Below are positions 49,077 to 61,077 of a stretch of DNA of 64,000 bases, in pieces. The DNA comes from Croceibacterium xixiisoli (GTDB lineage: Bacteria; Pseudomonadota; Alphaproteobacteria; Sphingomonadales; Sphingomonadaceae), in NCBI RefSeq assembly GCF_009827305.1, contig NZ_WTYJ01000005.1, positions 62,001 to 126,000 on the forward strand. The letters are read 5' to 3'. The stretch's first letter is position 1; each line of letters starts with the position of its first letter. Under the pieces are notes generated by a model that worked only from the letters and a program-made list of their open reading frames with translations, did not search any database and was not told the origin of the DNA. The translations under genes were made by a program, and so were the position numbers.

Positions 49077-51065
49077 CTATTGCAGGGTTCGTGTCAGGAA
49101 GGCGTCGATTTCCGTCAGCATGCGAATGCGTGGCAGATCATCGTCGATATAGTGATCCTGGCGATCAAGCTCGATATATTCGACCGCCCGACCGGCGCCC
49201 TTCAGCCGTCGCTCCATCAGGCGAGATTGTTCCACGCCGACGTTCTGGTCGGTCGTGCCATGCACCAGCAGCACGGGCGCGCGAAAACGCTCTGCATTGC
49301 GGGCCGGGCTGCCCTGTTCAACATGGGGGCCTGTGCCAATGAAGCGATCAACCGCGCCGAAATTGACATAGGGCCGTGCTTCATTGCGCAGCCGGTCCAG
49401 ATCGGTCACCGGCGCGATGGCCACCACCGCCTTGAACAGCTCCGGATCCACCACCTGGGATTGCAGCGCCGCATAACCACCGTAAGACCAGCCCGCGATC
49501 ACCAGGCGATCGGCATTGGCCGTACCCTGGGCGATCAGCCAGCGCCCGGCATCATTGATGTCGCCCACGGCCGTTTCCCACGCGCGGAACCCGTTGCGGC
49601 CGAACCACGCATCGCCATAGCCGGTCGATCCGCGATAATTCGGCTGCAGCACGGCATAGCCGCGCGCCACGAAGAACTGCACCAGCCAGTCGAACCCCCA
49701 TTCATCGCGCGCACTCGGCCCGCCATGCGGCATTACAATGGCGGGCATGCCCTTGCCGTCAGATCCCGCCGGCAGCGTCAGATAGGCCGGGATCATGGTG
49801 CCATCGCGCGCCGGGAAGCTGACCGGCTGCATTGACCCCATGACCCGCCCATTGAGCTGCTGCCGCGCGGGCATCAGTTCGGACAATTGCCGCGTATCCT
49901 TGTTGAATAGATAGATCATGCCCGGGTCGGTATCGCTCGAAGCAATGATCAGCAGCGTCTTCTCGTCGGCGCTGGCATCGATGATGTTGATCAGCGGCTT
50001 GCCCGGCAACGCCTGCTGGAACTCGCTCGCCAGGCGCTTGAGGTCGGCATCGAGATATTCGATCGCCCGCTTTTCCGACGCATAGCTGACCCCCACGACG
50101 CGGCGCTGGCGCCCGATCCGGATCAGCTGGTCCACATCCACATCGTCGCGCGCGAACACCAGGTCACGCTGGCCATTGCCATCCAGCGCCATGGTGTAGA
50201 GCGCGTCATACCCGTTGCGTTCCTGGAAGCCGAAGGCGACATTGCGCCCGGAATCCACCGCCACCGGCACGAACCCGCGATCGGTCTCGTTCCGGTCGGT
50301 TACCGATGTCAGCGGGGCCCAGCTGTTCCGGTCGGGCGGGCGGTAGTAATAATTGCTCGTCGGGCTCAGGCTGCCATAGGCGTCGGTCCCCCGGTCGATC
50401 CGCATCCGAATCCGCCCCGCTTCATCGGCAACGTAATAGCGGGCATCATCCTTGGGCGGTTCGGCCGTCGTGCGCCGACCGGTCACCACATCCACCTTCT
50501 CGACGCCCAGCCCGGTATCGGTGTTGGCGATCCGCGTTCCGGTGGAAAATTCCGCGATCCAGCGGCGCGTCATCAGGATCTTGTTCGCTTCCCCCGCATG
50601 ATCGAGCGCCACGACAGAGCCACCATCCTGCATATAGCCCAGAGCGGAGGCTCGCGGCGTCTGCGACAGCATCTGCGGCGGTTTGCCGTCCAGCCCCACC
50701 GAAAACATCCGCGTGAAGCCGAGCAGCACGCCGGCGTCATTCTGGATCACATAGACCTGGCAGATCAGCCTCTCATCGCTCGCCCAGCTGCACCCGGCTA
50801 CTTCCGCATCGGGATCGTTCAGCGTGAACACCGGCTGCGGGCGGACCTCCCCGCTGCCCGCCAGATCGATGATATAGACCGCCTCCGCGCTCGGCCCATT
50901 GGGTGTGATATAGGCGACCTTCTGCCCTGATGGGGCCAGACTGATATCGATGATCGTCTGCCGCGCGCCAAACAGCTGCGCAGCCTCAGCGCCCGTTTCG
51001 GCCTGCACCGGAATTGCCCAGGCCGCGCCCAGCATCGCCGCGACCAAAAAACCCCGTCTGCCCAT
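49077..51065 (-). CDS. S9-family (prolyl-oligopeptidase-like) exported peptidase
   Basis: A protein of about 662 residues with a signal peptide (MGRRGFLVAAMLGAAWAIPVQA), a beta-propeller-like middle and a C-terminal alpha/beta hydrolase. The triad can be placed as Ser in GWSYGGYAA, Asp in GTTDQNVGV and His in RQDHYIDDD. ATG 51065 has GGGGA eight bases upstream; a GTG at 51080 adds five residues. S9 enzymes of this shape are periplasmic dipeptidyl- or acylaminoacyl-peptidases that assist peptide use. Confidence 0.9.
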   Translation of the reverse strand: MGRRGFLVAAMLGAAWAIPVQAETGAEAAQLFGARQTIIDISLAPSGQKVAYITPNGPSAEAVYIIDLAGSGEVRPQPVFTLNDPDAEVAGCSWASDERLICQVYVIQNDAGVLLGFTRMFSVGLDGKPPQMLSQTPRASALGYMQDGGSVVALDHAGEANKILMTRRWIAEFSTGTRIANTDTGLGVEKVDVVTGRRTTAEPPKDDARYYVADEAGRIRMRIDRGTDAYGSLSPTSNYYYRPPDRNSWAPLTSVTDRNETDRGFVPVAVDSGRNVAFGFQERNGYDALYTMALDGNGQRDLVFARDDVDVDQLIRIGRQRRVVGVSYASEKRAIEYLDADLKRLASEFQQALPGKPLINIIDASADEKTLLIIASSDTDPGMIYLFNKDTRQLSELMPARQQLNGRVMGSMQPVSFPARDGTMIPAYLTLPAGSDGKGMPAIVMPHGGPSARDEWGFDWLVQFFVARGYAVLQPNYRGSTGYGDAWFGRNGFRAWETAVGDINDAGRWLIAQGTANADRLVIAGWSYGGYAALQSQVVDPELFKAVVAIAPVTDLDRLRNEARPYVNFGAVDRFIGTGPHVEQGSPARNAERFRAPVLLVHGTTDQNVGVEQSRLMERRLKGAGRAVEYIELDRQDHYIDDDLPRIRMLTEIDAFLTRTLQ

Positions 51066-51132
51066 CCATTCTTTCCCCACATTGTCCAGGGAAGAGCTTT
51101 AAAGAGGAAAGCCAGACAGAAAAGCGGGATTT

Positions 51133-53243
<2,111 letters not shown>

Positions 53244-53261
53244 TCTGCCACTGCTAGCGAA

Positions 53262-54023
53262 TCATTCGCGCAGCCGCCACCCGGTCCTGAACACGAAGGC
53301 AATGATTGCCGTGCAAACCGCGATGAAGCCCAGCGTCATCGCCAGCGACAGCCCGATCGAAACATCGCTCTCGCCGGTAAAGCACCAGCGCAAACCATTG
53401 ACGAGATAGAAGATCGGATTGGCCAGCGCGACCGTCCGCCAGGGTTCGGGCAGCATGTCGATCGAATAGAATGTCCCGCCCAGGAATGTCAGCGGGGTCA
53501 GCATCAGCATCGGCACGATCTGCAGCTTCTCGAAACCGTCGGCCCAGATCCCCAGGATAAACCCGAACAGCGAAAAAGCCGCCGCCACCAGCATGATATA
53601 ACCCAGGGCATAAAGCGGATGGGCGATCGAATAATCGACGAACAGCGTCGCCGTCAGCAGGATGATCGTCGCCAGGATCAGCGATTTGGCCGCCGCCGCG
53701 CCGACAAAGCCGATCAGCGTTTCGACAAAACCGATCGGGGCGGACAGCAGTTCATAGATCGCCCCGGTGAAGCGCGGCATGTAAATGCCGAAGCTGGCGT
53801 TGGAGGTGCTTTCGGACAGCAGCGTCAGCATCAGCAGCCCGGGCACGATGAAGGCGCCATAGGAAACCCCGCCGATCTCATTGATCCGCCCTCCAATCGC
53901 GGCCCCGAAAACAATGAAATAGAGCGATGTGGTGAGAACCGGTGACAGAATGGATCCGAACACCGTCCGGAAAGCCCGCATCACCTCATTCTTGAAAATG
54001 GCATAGGCCCCGCGCAAATTCAT
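53262..54023 (-). CDS. ABC-2 type transporter permease
   Basis: A 253-residue membrane protein with six hydrophobic helices and the ABC-2 signature region (GGTFYSIDMLPEPWRTVALANPIFYLVNGLRW). The N-terminus FKNEVMRAFRTVFGSILSPVLTTSLYFIVFG is typical of exporters of the YadH/NodJ class. Its ATG overlaps the stop of the ATPase gene. Substrate unknown; drug, lipid or polysaccharide export are possible. Confidence 0.9.
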   Translation of the reverse strand: MNLRGAYAIFKNEVMRAFRTVFGSILSPVLTTSLYFIVFGAAIGGRINEIGGVSYGAFIVPGLLMLTLLSESTSNASFGIYMPRFTGAIYELLSAPIGFVETLIGFVGAAAAKSLILATIILLTATLFVDYSIAHPLYALGYIMLVAAAFSLFGFILGIWADGFEKLQIVPMLMLTPLTFLGGTFYSIDMLPEPWRTVALANPIFYLVNGLRWCFTGESDVSIGLSLAMTLGFIAVCTAIIAFVFRTGWRLRE

Positions 54024-54967
54024 GCCGCGTGCTCCTGCGGATGTTCGACAAGATTGACGAAGATATCTTCCAGGCTGGATTCAGCCGTCTGGATGGCAGT
54101 GAAGGCAATCTGGTTGATGACCAGCGCCTTGGCCAGATCGGCCACCTCGCGCTTGCCCTTCCCCGTGCCGTCACCGCCGCGATAGGTGATGGTGCGGCCA
54201 TCATCCTCCAGCGAGAGCGGGAAGGCGGACAGTGAAGGCGGGAGCTCGCTCAGCGGCGTTTCCAGCGTGAAGCGCGCCTCGGTGCGGCCGAGCTGGGCCA
54301 TGATCGATGTCTTGTCATCCACCAGCAGGATCTTGCCCTTGTTGATCACCCCCACCCGGTCGGCCATTTCCTCGGCCTCCTCGATATAATGGGTGGTCAG
54401 GATGATCGTGGTTCCGCGCGCGCGCAGTTCGCCGATCTGGCGCCACATGTCGCGCCGCAATTCCACATCCACGCCGGCGGTCGGTTCATCCAGGAACAGC
54501 AGTTCGGGTTCATGGCTCAGCGCCTTGGCGATCATCACCCGGCGCTTCATCCCGCCGGAAAGCTCGCGGATCTTGGCCTCGCGCTTGTCCCAGAGGCTCA
54601 GGCTGCGCAGCACTTCCTCGATCCGCGCTTCATCGGGCGGATAGCCGAACATGCCGCGCGAAAACCGCACCGAACGCGCGACCGTATCGAACATGTCGAA
54701 ACTCAATTCCTGCGGCACCAGCCCGATCCGCGCGCGCAGCCGCCGCCAGTGCCGGCCCATATCCTCGCCAAAGGCATGGATGCTGCCGCCGCTCGGCCGC
54801 ACCAGTCCGCAGACCGCACCGATCAGTGTGGTCTTGCCCGCGCCGTTCGGCCCCAGCAGCGCGAAGATCTCCCCGCGCCTGATCTGCAGATCGACCCCGC
54901 CCAGCGCGGTCGGACCATGTTTGTACGTCTTGGAAAGATTCTGAATGTCGAGAATGATTTCAGACAT
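54020..54967 (-). CDS. ABC transporter ATP-binding protein
   Basis: A 315-residue ATPase. Walker A is GPNGAGKTT, the signature is LSGGMKRR, Walker B is LLFLDEPTAGVD, and the switch histidine is in TTHYIEEAE. The C-terminal 90 residues vary (TRAP-like regulatory part). ATG 54967 was preferred (MSEIILDIQNLSKTYKHG); the frame runs a little further. It and the permease together match the YadG/YadH ABC-2 exporter pair. Confidence 0.93.
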   Translation of the reverse strand: MSEIILDIQNLSKTYKHGPTALGGVDLQIRRGEIFALLGPNGAGKTTLIGAVCGLVRPSGGSIHAFGEDMGRHWRRLRARIGLVPQELSFDMFDTVARSVRFSRGMFGYPPDEARIEEVLRSLSLWDKREAKIRELSGGMKRRVMIAKALSHEPELLFLDEPTAGVDVELRRDMWRQIGELRARGTTIILTTHYIEEAEEMADRVGVINKGKILLVDDKTSIMAQLGRTEARFTLETPLSELPPSLSAFPLSLEDDGRTITYRGGDGTGKGKREVADLAKALVINQIAFTAIQTAESSLEDIFVNLVEHPQEHAA

Positions 54968-55051
54968 GCGCAGCCCCAGGAAAACCATCGACCGCAACCC
55001 GCCGGCCGCTGCCCCATGGCAGCGTCCCGCAAATTACGGCCCCTTGTGTCT

Positions 55052-56086
55052 TCACGCCAGCGGCAACAGCAGCGAGGAATCGCCATAGGAATAGAACCGA
55101 TAGTCGTTCCCGATCGCATGGGCATAGGCCGCCTGCATGCGATCGAGCCCCATCAGCGCGGAAACCAGCATGAAGAGCGTCGACTTCGGCAGATGGAAAT
55201 TGGTCATCAGTCCGTCAACCGCCCGGAAGCGATAACCGGGCGTAATAAATATCGACGTGTCCCCGGCAAACGGCCGGATCACCCCGTCTTCACCCGTGGC
55301 GCTTTCCAGCAGCCGCAGCGATGTGGTGCCCACTGCGATTACCCGCCCCCCGGCGGCGCGGGCCGCGTTAAGCCGCTCGGCCGTCTCCGCCTCGATCCGC
55401 CCCCATTCGGCATGCATGGCATGTTCGGTGGTGTCGTCTGCCTTCACCGGCAGGAAAGTCCCTGCCCCGACATGCAGGGTCAGCGTTTCGCGCTGCACGT
55501 CCGCCGCATCCAGCGCGGCGATCAGTTCAGGGGTGAAATGCAGCGCTGCGGTCGGTGCGGCCACTGCGCCATCCTCGCGCGCAAACATGGTCTGGTAATC
55601 GCTGCGATCGGCCTCGTCTGTGGCCCGCTTGCCAGCGATATAGGGCGGCAGGGGCATGCGCCCTGCCCGTTCCAGCAGCACCTCGACCGGTTCATCGCCT
55701 TCGAATGCCAGGATCCAGCTGCCATCGGGCAGCCGCTGTTCGGCAATCGCCGCGACATCGGCGGGAAATCCGATCCGGTCCCCTTCGCGCAACCGCTTGC
55801 CATTGCGCACAAAGGCCTGCCAGCGGCGCAGATCGATCCGCTTGTGCAGGGTCGCGCCGATCCGCGCCTCACCCCTGGTGCCTTCCAACTGGGCCGGAAT
55901 AACGCGGGTATCGTTGAACACCAGCACATCCTGCGGGCGCAGCAGCCCGGGCAGATCACTGACGATCAGATCGCTGAAATCCCCTGCCGCCGGCACCAGC
56001 AGCATCCGCGCACTGTCGCGCGGGCGGGCCGGGCGCAGCGCGATCCGTTCAGGGGGAAGCTCGAAATCAAACAGGTCGACACGCAT
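55052..56086 (-). CDS. queA: tRNA preQ1 34 S-adenosylmethionine ribosyltransferase-isomerase
   Basis: A 344-residue enzyme that transfers the ribosyl part of SAM to preQ1 in tRNA to give epoxyqueuosine. [48 protein letters not shown], and the C-terminal [43 protein letters not shown] are diagnostic. It follows the ABC genes by 84 bases and is one of the two queuosine genes here. Confidence 0.95.
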   Translation of the reverse strand: MRVDLFDFELPPERIALRPARPRDSARMLLVPAAGDFSDLIVSDLPGLLRPQDVLVFNDTRVIPAQLEGTRGEARIGATLHKRIDLRRWQAFVRNGKRLREGDRIGFPADVAAIAEQRLPDGSWILAFEGDEPVEVLLERAGRMPLPPYIAGKRATDEADRSDYQTMFAREDGAVAAPTAALHFTPELIAALDAADVQRETLTLHVGAGTFLPVKADDTTEHAMHAEWGRIEAETAERLNAARAAGGRVIAVGTTSLRLLESATGEDGVIRPFAGDTSIFITPGYRFRAVDGLMTNFHLPKSTLFMLVSALMGLDRMQAAYAHAIGNDYRFYSYGDSSLLLPLA

Positions 56087-56160
56087 GGCGCCGCTTCACC
56101 GCAAACGCGGCCGCCCGTCAATCCAACAGGGCGGGCAATGCCCCGCCCCGCGACGAAACC

Positions 56161-56949
56161 TCAGTTGGTGGTCCGGGCTGCCGGGCTGGCCGGAGCCGGT
56201 CTCGAAGGTGCTGGGCTCACATTGCTCGGCAGGAACAGATCCTGCGCTTCCGAGGCGTGGGCCGGCGCCGGCGCCGCGCTCGGCATCTTCTGCGGCTTGT
56301 TGTCGGCCGCGATCGATGCCTGGACGATATAGCTCGGGTCGCTGGGCGGCTCACCCCGGTGAATTTCGTCCACCGCATCCATGCCCGCAATCACGCGGCC
56401 GAAATTGGTATAGCGCCGGTCGAGCGAAAAACGTGGGTAGAACACGATGAAGAACTGGCTGTTCGCGCTGTTCTCATCGGCGGCACGCGCCATCGACACC
56501 GTCCCGCGCACATGCGGCAGCGGGTTGAATTCGGCGGTCAGATCGGGGAGGTCGGAACCGCTCCGGCCGGTGCCCGTCGGGTCGCCCGTCTGCGCCATGA
56601 ACCCGTCGATCACGCGGTGGAAGATGATGCCGTCATAAAACCCCTGCCGGGTCAGCGTCTTGATTCGCTCGATATGCGCCGGCGCCCATTCCGGCATCAG
56701 CCGAATGGCGACCCGCTTGCCGTTGGAAAGATCCAGGAACAGGATATTCTCCCGATCCTGCGTCTGATCCATGTTCACGGTCAGCGGATATTGCCGGGGT
56801 GCCGCCGGGTTCGGCGCCGCACCTTCGGCCGCGGTTGGCTGATCGGCGGCGGGCCGCTCATCCTCGGCCTGGTCCTGCGCGATCGCATGGATCGGGGGGA
56901 CAACCAGCGAGAGGGCCAGCGCGGAAGCGAAGAGGCGTGTGATCATCAT
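56161..56949 (-). CDS. Cyclophilin-type peptidylprolyl isomerase, exported
   Basis: A 262-residue protein with signal peptide (MMITRLFASALALSLVVPPIHAIAQ), a proline- and alanine-rich segment, then a cyclophilin fold: FYDGIIFHRVIDGFMAQTGDPTGTGRSG, GTVSMARAADENSANSQFFIVF and YTNFGRVIAGMD. The catalytic Arg and aromatic residues are present. It folds proline-containing proteins in the periplasm. ATG 56949 (MM start) was chosen; the frame is open upstream to 57156 without homology. Confidence 0.9.
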   Translation of the reverse strand: MMITRLFASALALSLVVPPIHAIAQDQAEDERPAADQPTAAEGAAPNPAAPRQYPLTVNMDQTQDRENILFLDLSNGKRVAIRLMPEWAPAHIERIKTLTRQGFYDGIIFHRVIDGFMAQTGDPTGTGRSGSDLPDLTAEFNPLPHVRGTVSMARAADENSANSQFFIVFYPRFSLDRRYTNFGRVIAGMDAVDEIHRGEPPSDPSYIVQASIAADNKPQKMPSAAPAPAHASEAQDLFLPSNVSPAPSRPAPASPAARTTN

Positions 56950-57013
56950 GTCTCGCAAAGCGGTAAATCGAAGCGCGCACCTACCGGTGATGCGCTGACA
57001 GTTCAATGAACGG

Positions 57014-57526
57014 TTACAATTCTCCCCGGCGGCCGATCGTCTCGACCCGGGCAACCACCTCGTCGCGCACCTCGGCACTGACGAAGGCGGATATATCGCC
57101 ACCGAACAGCGCGATTTCCTTAACCAGCTTGGATGCGATCGGCTGCAGAGAGACATCGGCCATCAGGAACACCGTCTCGATCTCGGCATCGATCTTCTGG
57201 TTCATGCCCGCCATCTGATATTCATATTCGAAATCGGCCACGGCGCGCAGGCCCCGGATCACGACACTGGCCCCGCGTGCCCGGGCGAATTTCATCAGCA
57301 GCGCGTTGAAACCCTGCACCTCCACATTGGCGATGCCCATGCGCCCCACCTCGGCCCGCACCATCTCGATCCGCTCTTCCGGCGTGAACATCGGATCCTT
57401 GGACGGATTGGTCGTCACGCCGATGATCAGCCGGTCCACCAGCTTGGCGCCGCGCCGGATGATGTCGGAATGCCCCAGCGTTATGGGGTCGAAAGTCCCG
57501 GGATAAAGGCCAACACGTTCCGTCAT
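57014..57526 (-). CDS. coaD: Phosphopantetheine adenylyltransferase
   Basis: A 170-residue nucleotidyltransferase that makes dephospho-CoA from phosphopantetheine and ATP. VGLYPGTFDPITLGHSDIIRRGAKL has the T/HxGH motif, and VVIRGLRAVADFEYEYQMAGMNQKI the ribose-phosphate loop. Length is typical. ATG 57526; genes on both sides are on the same strand. Confidence 0.96.
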   Translation of the reverse strand: MTERVGLYPGTFDPITLGHSDIIRRGAKLVDRLIIGVTTNPSKDPMFTPEERIEMVRAEVGRMGIANVEVQGFNALLMKFARARGASVVIRGLRAVADFEYEYQMAGMNQKIDAEIETVFLMADVSLQPIASKLVKEIALFGGDISAFVSAEVRDEVVARVETIGRRGEL

Positions 57527-57572
57527 ATTACCCCCACACCCGGGCTTCGATCACGCGCGATCGCAGCCAGAC

Positions 57573-58478
57573 TTACCGGTCCCGCTCGACCACGAAACGG
57601 GCCAGCGCGCGCAGCAGATCGGCTTCCTTGCCATGCTGCGCCAGCCGGGCGATCGCCTGATCGCTCAGCGCAAATGCCTGCTCGCGGGCCTTTTCGGCAC
57701 CCATCAGCGAAACGAAGGTGGCCTTGCCCTGCCCTTCATCCTTGCGCAGCGCCTTGCCGGCCTTCTGTTCGTCGCCTTCATGATCCAGCAGATCGTCGGC
57801 AATCTGGAATGCCAGGCCGATGTCCCGGGCATAGGCGCGCAAATGGGTCCGCCCTTCCTGTGCCACATGGCCCAGAATCGCGCCCATTTCGACAGCTGCG
57901 CCCAGCAGCGCGCCGGTCTTGAGCTGCTGCAGCCGGGTAATCATGTGCAGATCGAACTGGGACGTCTCGGCGATGATATCCATCATCTGCCCCCCGGCCA
58001 TGCCATTGGATCCGCTGGCCACGGCCAAGCAACGCACCAGTTCCGCCCGCACAAACGGATCGGCGCTGGTCTGGGTGTCGCTCAACAGTTCGAATGCCAG
58101 CGCATGCAGGCTGTCCCCGGCCAGAACCGCAGTGGCATCATCGAACGCCAGATGCAGGGTCGGCTTGCCGTGGCGCCGCTCATCATCATCCATGCAGGGC
58201 AGATCGTCATGCACCAGCGAATAGGCATGCAGCGCCTCGATCGCACAACCGGCGCGAATCGCCGAAGGCCGTGCCACGCCATACATTTCGGCAACCGCGA
58301 CCAGCAGCAGCGGCCGCACCCGCTTGCCGCCGCCGATCGTGGCATAACGCATCGCTTCTACCAGCCGGGCGCGCGGATCGTCGGGAACGTCCAGAATCGC
58401 ATCGAACGCATCGTCGATTTCGCGCTGAACCCGCTGCAATCCCTCGCTCAGCAGATCATCGGCCAGTTCTGCGGTCAT
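57573..58478 (-). CDS. ispA: Polyprenyl synthetase (farnesyl/geranylgeranyl diphosphate synthase)
   Basis: A 301-residue trans-prenyltransferase. The first aspartate-rich motif is in SLVHDDLPCMDDDERRHGKPT and the second in QIADDLLDHEGDE; GGKRVRPLLLVAV carries the diphosphate-binding arginine. It condenses DMAPP or GPP with IPP. The residues before the first motif that set chain length do not separate FPP from GGPP by eye. ATG 58478; xseB lies one base upstream, the common xseB-ispA pair. Confidence 0.9.
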   Translation of the reverse strand: MTAELADDLLSEGLQRVQREIDDAFDAILDVPDDPRARLVEAMRYATIGGGKRVRPLLLVAVAEMYGVARPSAIRAGCAIEALHAYSLVHDDLPCMDDDERRHGKPTLHLAFDDATAVLAGDSLHALAFELLSDTQTSADPFVRAELVRCLAVASGSNGMAGGQMMDIIAETSQFDLHMITRLQQLKTGALLGAAVEMGAILGHVAQEGRTHLRAYARDIGLAFQIADDLLDHEGDEQKAGKALRKDEGQGKATFVSLMGAEKAREQAFALSDQAIARLAQHGKEADLLRALARFVVERDR

Positions 58479-58479
58479 G

Positions 58480-58728
58480 CTATGCCCCGTCAAAAGGTGC
58501 GGCGCCGGCCGGTTTGCCATCCGGCCCGGCAACGATCTTTTCGATCCGTGCCTGCGCCGCATCCAGCCGCGCCTGGCAATGTTTGCGCAAATCTTCCCCG
58601 CGTTCGTAAAGGTCGATCGATTCGTCCAGCGGCACGTCGCCGCCTTCCAGCCGGCGAACGACATCCTCCAGCGCACGCAGCGCTTCTTCGAACGTCATTC
58701 CGGCGATTTCAGTGGGCTGATCCTGCAT
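58480..58728 (-). CDS. xseB: Exodeoxyribonuclease VII small subunit
   Basis: An 82-residue protein: IAGMTFEEALRALEDVVRRLEGGDVPLDESIDLYERGEDLRKHCQARLDAAQARIEKIV. This helical hairpin (EALxxLEdIVxxLExGdxpLeesl) is the XseB signature. It binds the XseA large subunit in the exonuclease complex. ispA follows directly. Confidence 0.94.
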   Translation of the reverse strand: MQDQPTEIAGMTFEEALRALEDVVRRLEGGDVPLDESIDLYERGEDLRKHCQARLDAAQARIEKIVAGPDGKPAGAAPFDGA

Positions 58729-58812
58729 GGTTTATGCAATGACGGGCATAACGAAGCCGGTCAAGCACGGCAGGGGCTGGCGGTCCCCGCGCGCCGAAGC
58801 TAAGGGCCTGCC

Positions 58813-60993
58813 ATGTCCGAGATCACGCCCTCAATCGTCGAGGCCCACGGCCTCAGCCCCGAAGAATACGACCGTGTGCTGAACGCACTGGGCCGCGAAC
58901 CGAACCTGGTTGAACTGGGTATCTTCTCGGTCATGTGGAGCGAACACTGTTCGTACAAATCCAGTCGTATCCATTTGAAGAAGCTGCCGACCGAAGCCCC
59001 CTGGGTGATCTGCGGCCCCGGTGAGAATGCCGGCGTGATCGATATCGGCGATGGCCAGGCCGCCATCTTCAAGATGGAGAGCCACAACCACCCCAGCTAT
59101 ATCGAACCCTATCAGGGCGCAGCCACCGGAGTCGGCGGCATTCTGCGCGATGTGTTCACCATGGGCGCCCGCCCGGTCGCGAATCTCAACGCCCTGCGTT
59201 TCGGCCGCCCCGATCACCCCAAGATGAAGCATCTGGTGCAGGGCGTCGTCGCCGGCATCGGCGGCTATGGCAATTGCGTCGGCGTTCCCACGGTGGGCGG
59301 CGAAACCAATTTCCACCCGGCCTATGACGGCAATATCCTGGTCAACGCCATGACCGTGGGTGTCGCCGATACCGACAAGATCTTCTATTCGGCGGCCACG
59401 GGCCTCGGCAATCCGATCGTCTATGTCGGGTCGAAGACCGGCCGCGACGGCATTCATGGCGCGACCATGGCCAGCGCCGATTTCGGCGAAGACAGCGATG
59501 CCAAGCGCCCGACCGTGCAGGTTGGCGATCCCTTCACCGAAAAGCTCCTGATCGAAGCATGCCTGGAACTGATGGCCACCGACGCCATCGTTGCCATCCA
59601 GGATATGGGCGCCGCCGGGCTGACGTCCTCCAGCGTGGAAATGGCCACCAATGGCAAGGCCGGCATCCGCCTGAACATGAACAATGTGCCCTGCCGCGAA
59701 ACCGGCATGACACCTTATGAAATGATGCTGAGCGAAAGCCAGGAACGCATGCTGATGGTGCTCAAGCCGGGCAAGGAGCCCATGGCAGAGGCAATCTTCC
59801 GCAAGTGGGAACTGGATTTCGCAGTTATCGGCGAAGTCACCGATACCCAGCACATGGTGCTGGAATTCAACGGCGAAGTGGTCTGCGATATCCCGCTCGG
59901 CCCGCTCGCCGCGGATGCCCCGCTGTATGATCGTCCCTATGTTTCGCCGGAAGAATACAAGGCCTGGGCCAATGTCGCCCCGCTCGGCGATGTGGCGGAA
60001 AGCGCCGACATCGGCGCCGATCTGCTGACCCTGATGGGCAGTGCCGATCTCGCCAGCCGCCGCTGGATCTGGCAGCAGTATGACAGTCAGGTCGGCGCCG
60101 ACACACTGCAACTGTCCGGCGGTGACGCTGCGGTCGTGCGCGTGCATGGCACCAGCAAGGCGCTGGCGATGAGCACCGACTGCACTCCGCGCTATTGCTA
60201 TGCCGATCCCTATGAAGGCGGCAAGCAGGCGGTGGCCGAAACCTATCGCAATATCTCGGCCGTCGGCGGTCGCCCGCTGGCGATCACCAATTGCCTGAAT
60301 TTCGCCAATCCGCAGCGTCCGGAAATCATGGCGCAGATCGTCGGCTGCCTGAACGGCATGGCCGATGCCTGCCGCGCGCTCGACTATCCGATCGTCAGCG
60401 GCAACGTCAGCCTCTACAACGAAAGCAAGGCCACCGGCGGCGGCAGCGCCATCCTGCCGACCCCGGCCATCGGCGGCGTCGGCATCCTGGAAGATTCCTC
60501 GCTCATGGCCACCATCGCTTTCAAGGGCGAAGGCCAGGACATCGCGGTGATCGGCCGCGAACATGATGATCTGGGCCAGTCGCTGTGGCTGCGCACGATC
60601 CAGGGTCGCGAAGACGGCAATCCCCCGCCGGTCGATCTGGCCGAAGAACGCCGCCTGGGTGAACTGGTGCGCGATCTGATCGCTGCCGGCGATGTGACTG
60701 CCGTGCATGACGTCAGCGATGGCGGCCTGCTGGTGGCTGTTACCGAAATGGCGCTGGCTGGCGGCATCGGTGCCGATCTGCTGCCACTCACCACGGCTCA
60801 GGCCTATGCAGAGGCACAGGGGCTCTATGTCGTGACCCTGCCCGATGCCTCTGTGCTGGCACAGCGCGGCATCGCCGCGCGCGTTATCGGCAAGACCGGC
60901 GGCGCGGCCATCGTCGCCAACGGCGCGACCATCGCCCTTGCCGATCTGCGCGAAGCCAATGACAGCTTCTTCCGCAACTGGATGGAAAGCTGA
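58813..60993 (+). CDS. purL: Phosphoribosylformylglycinamidine synthase subunit PurL
   Basis: A 726-residue ATP-dependent amidotransferase subunit of purine synthesis, of the short type that needs PurS and PurQ partners (not seen here). [60 protein letters not shown] and [18 protein letters not shown] are diagnostic. ATG 58813; divergent from xseB. Confidence 0.96.
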   Translation: MSEITPSIVEAHGLSPEEYDRVLNALGREPNLVELGIFSVMWSEHCSYKSSRIHLKKLPTEAPWVICGPGENAGVIDIGDGQAAIFKMESHNHPSYIEPYQGAATGVGGILRDVFTMGARPVANLNALRFGRPDHPKMKHLVQGVVAGIGGYGNCVGVPTVGGETNFHPAYDGNILVNAMTVGVADTDKIFYSAATGLGNPIVYVGSKTGRDGIHGATMASADFGEDSDAKRPTVQVGDPFTEKLLIEACLELMATDAIVAIQDMGAAGLTSSSVEMATNGKAGIRLNMNNVPCRETGMTPYEMMLSESQERMLMVLKPGKEPMAEAIFRKWELDFAVIGEVTDTQHMVLEFNGEVVCDIPLGPLAADAPLYDRPYVSPEEYKAWANVAPLGDVAESADIGADLLTLMGSADLASRRWIWQQYDSQVGADTLQLSGGDAAVVRVHGTSKALAMSTDCTPRYCYADPYEGGKQAVAETYRNISAVGGRPLAITNCLNFANPQRPEIMAQIVGCLNGMADACRALDYPIVSGNVSLYNESKATGGGSAILPTPAIGGVGILEDSSLMATIAFKGEGQDIAVIGREHDDLGQSLWLRTIQGREDGNPPPVDLAEERRLGELVRDLIAAGDVTAVHDVSDGGLLVAVTEMALAGGIGADLLPLTTAQAYAEAQGLYVVTLPDASVLAQRGIAARVIGKTGGAAIVANGATIALADLREANDSFFRNWMES

Positions 60994-61077
60994 TCTGACC
61001 GTCAGGTCCATTGTGGTCCCGCCGTCATCGTTCCCCCTGCCCGGGTGGATCATGACGGCGGCACCGCCTGACTGCGC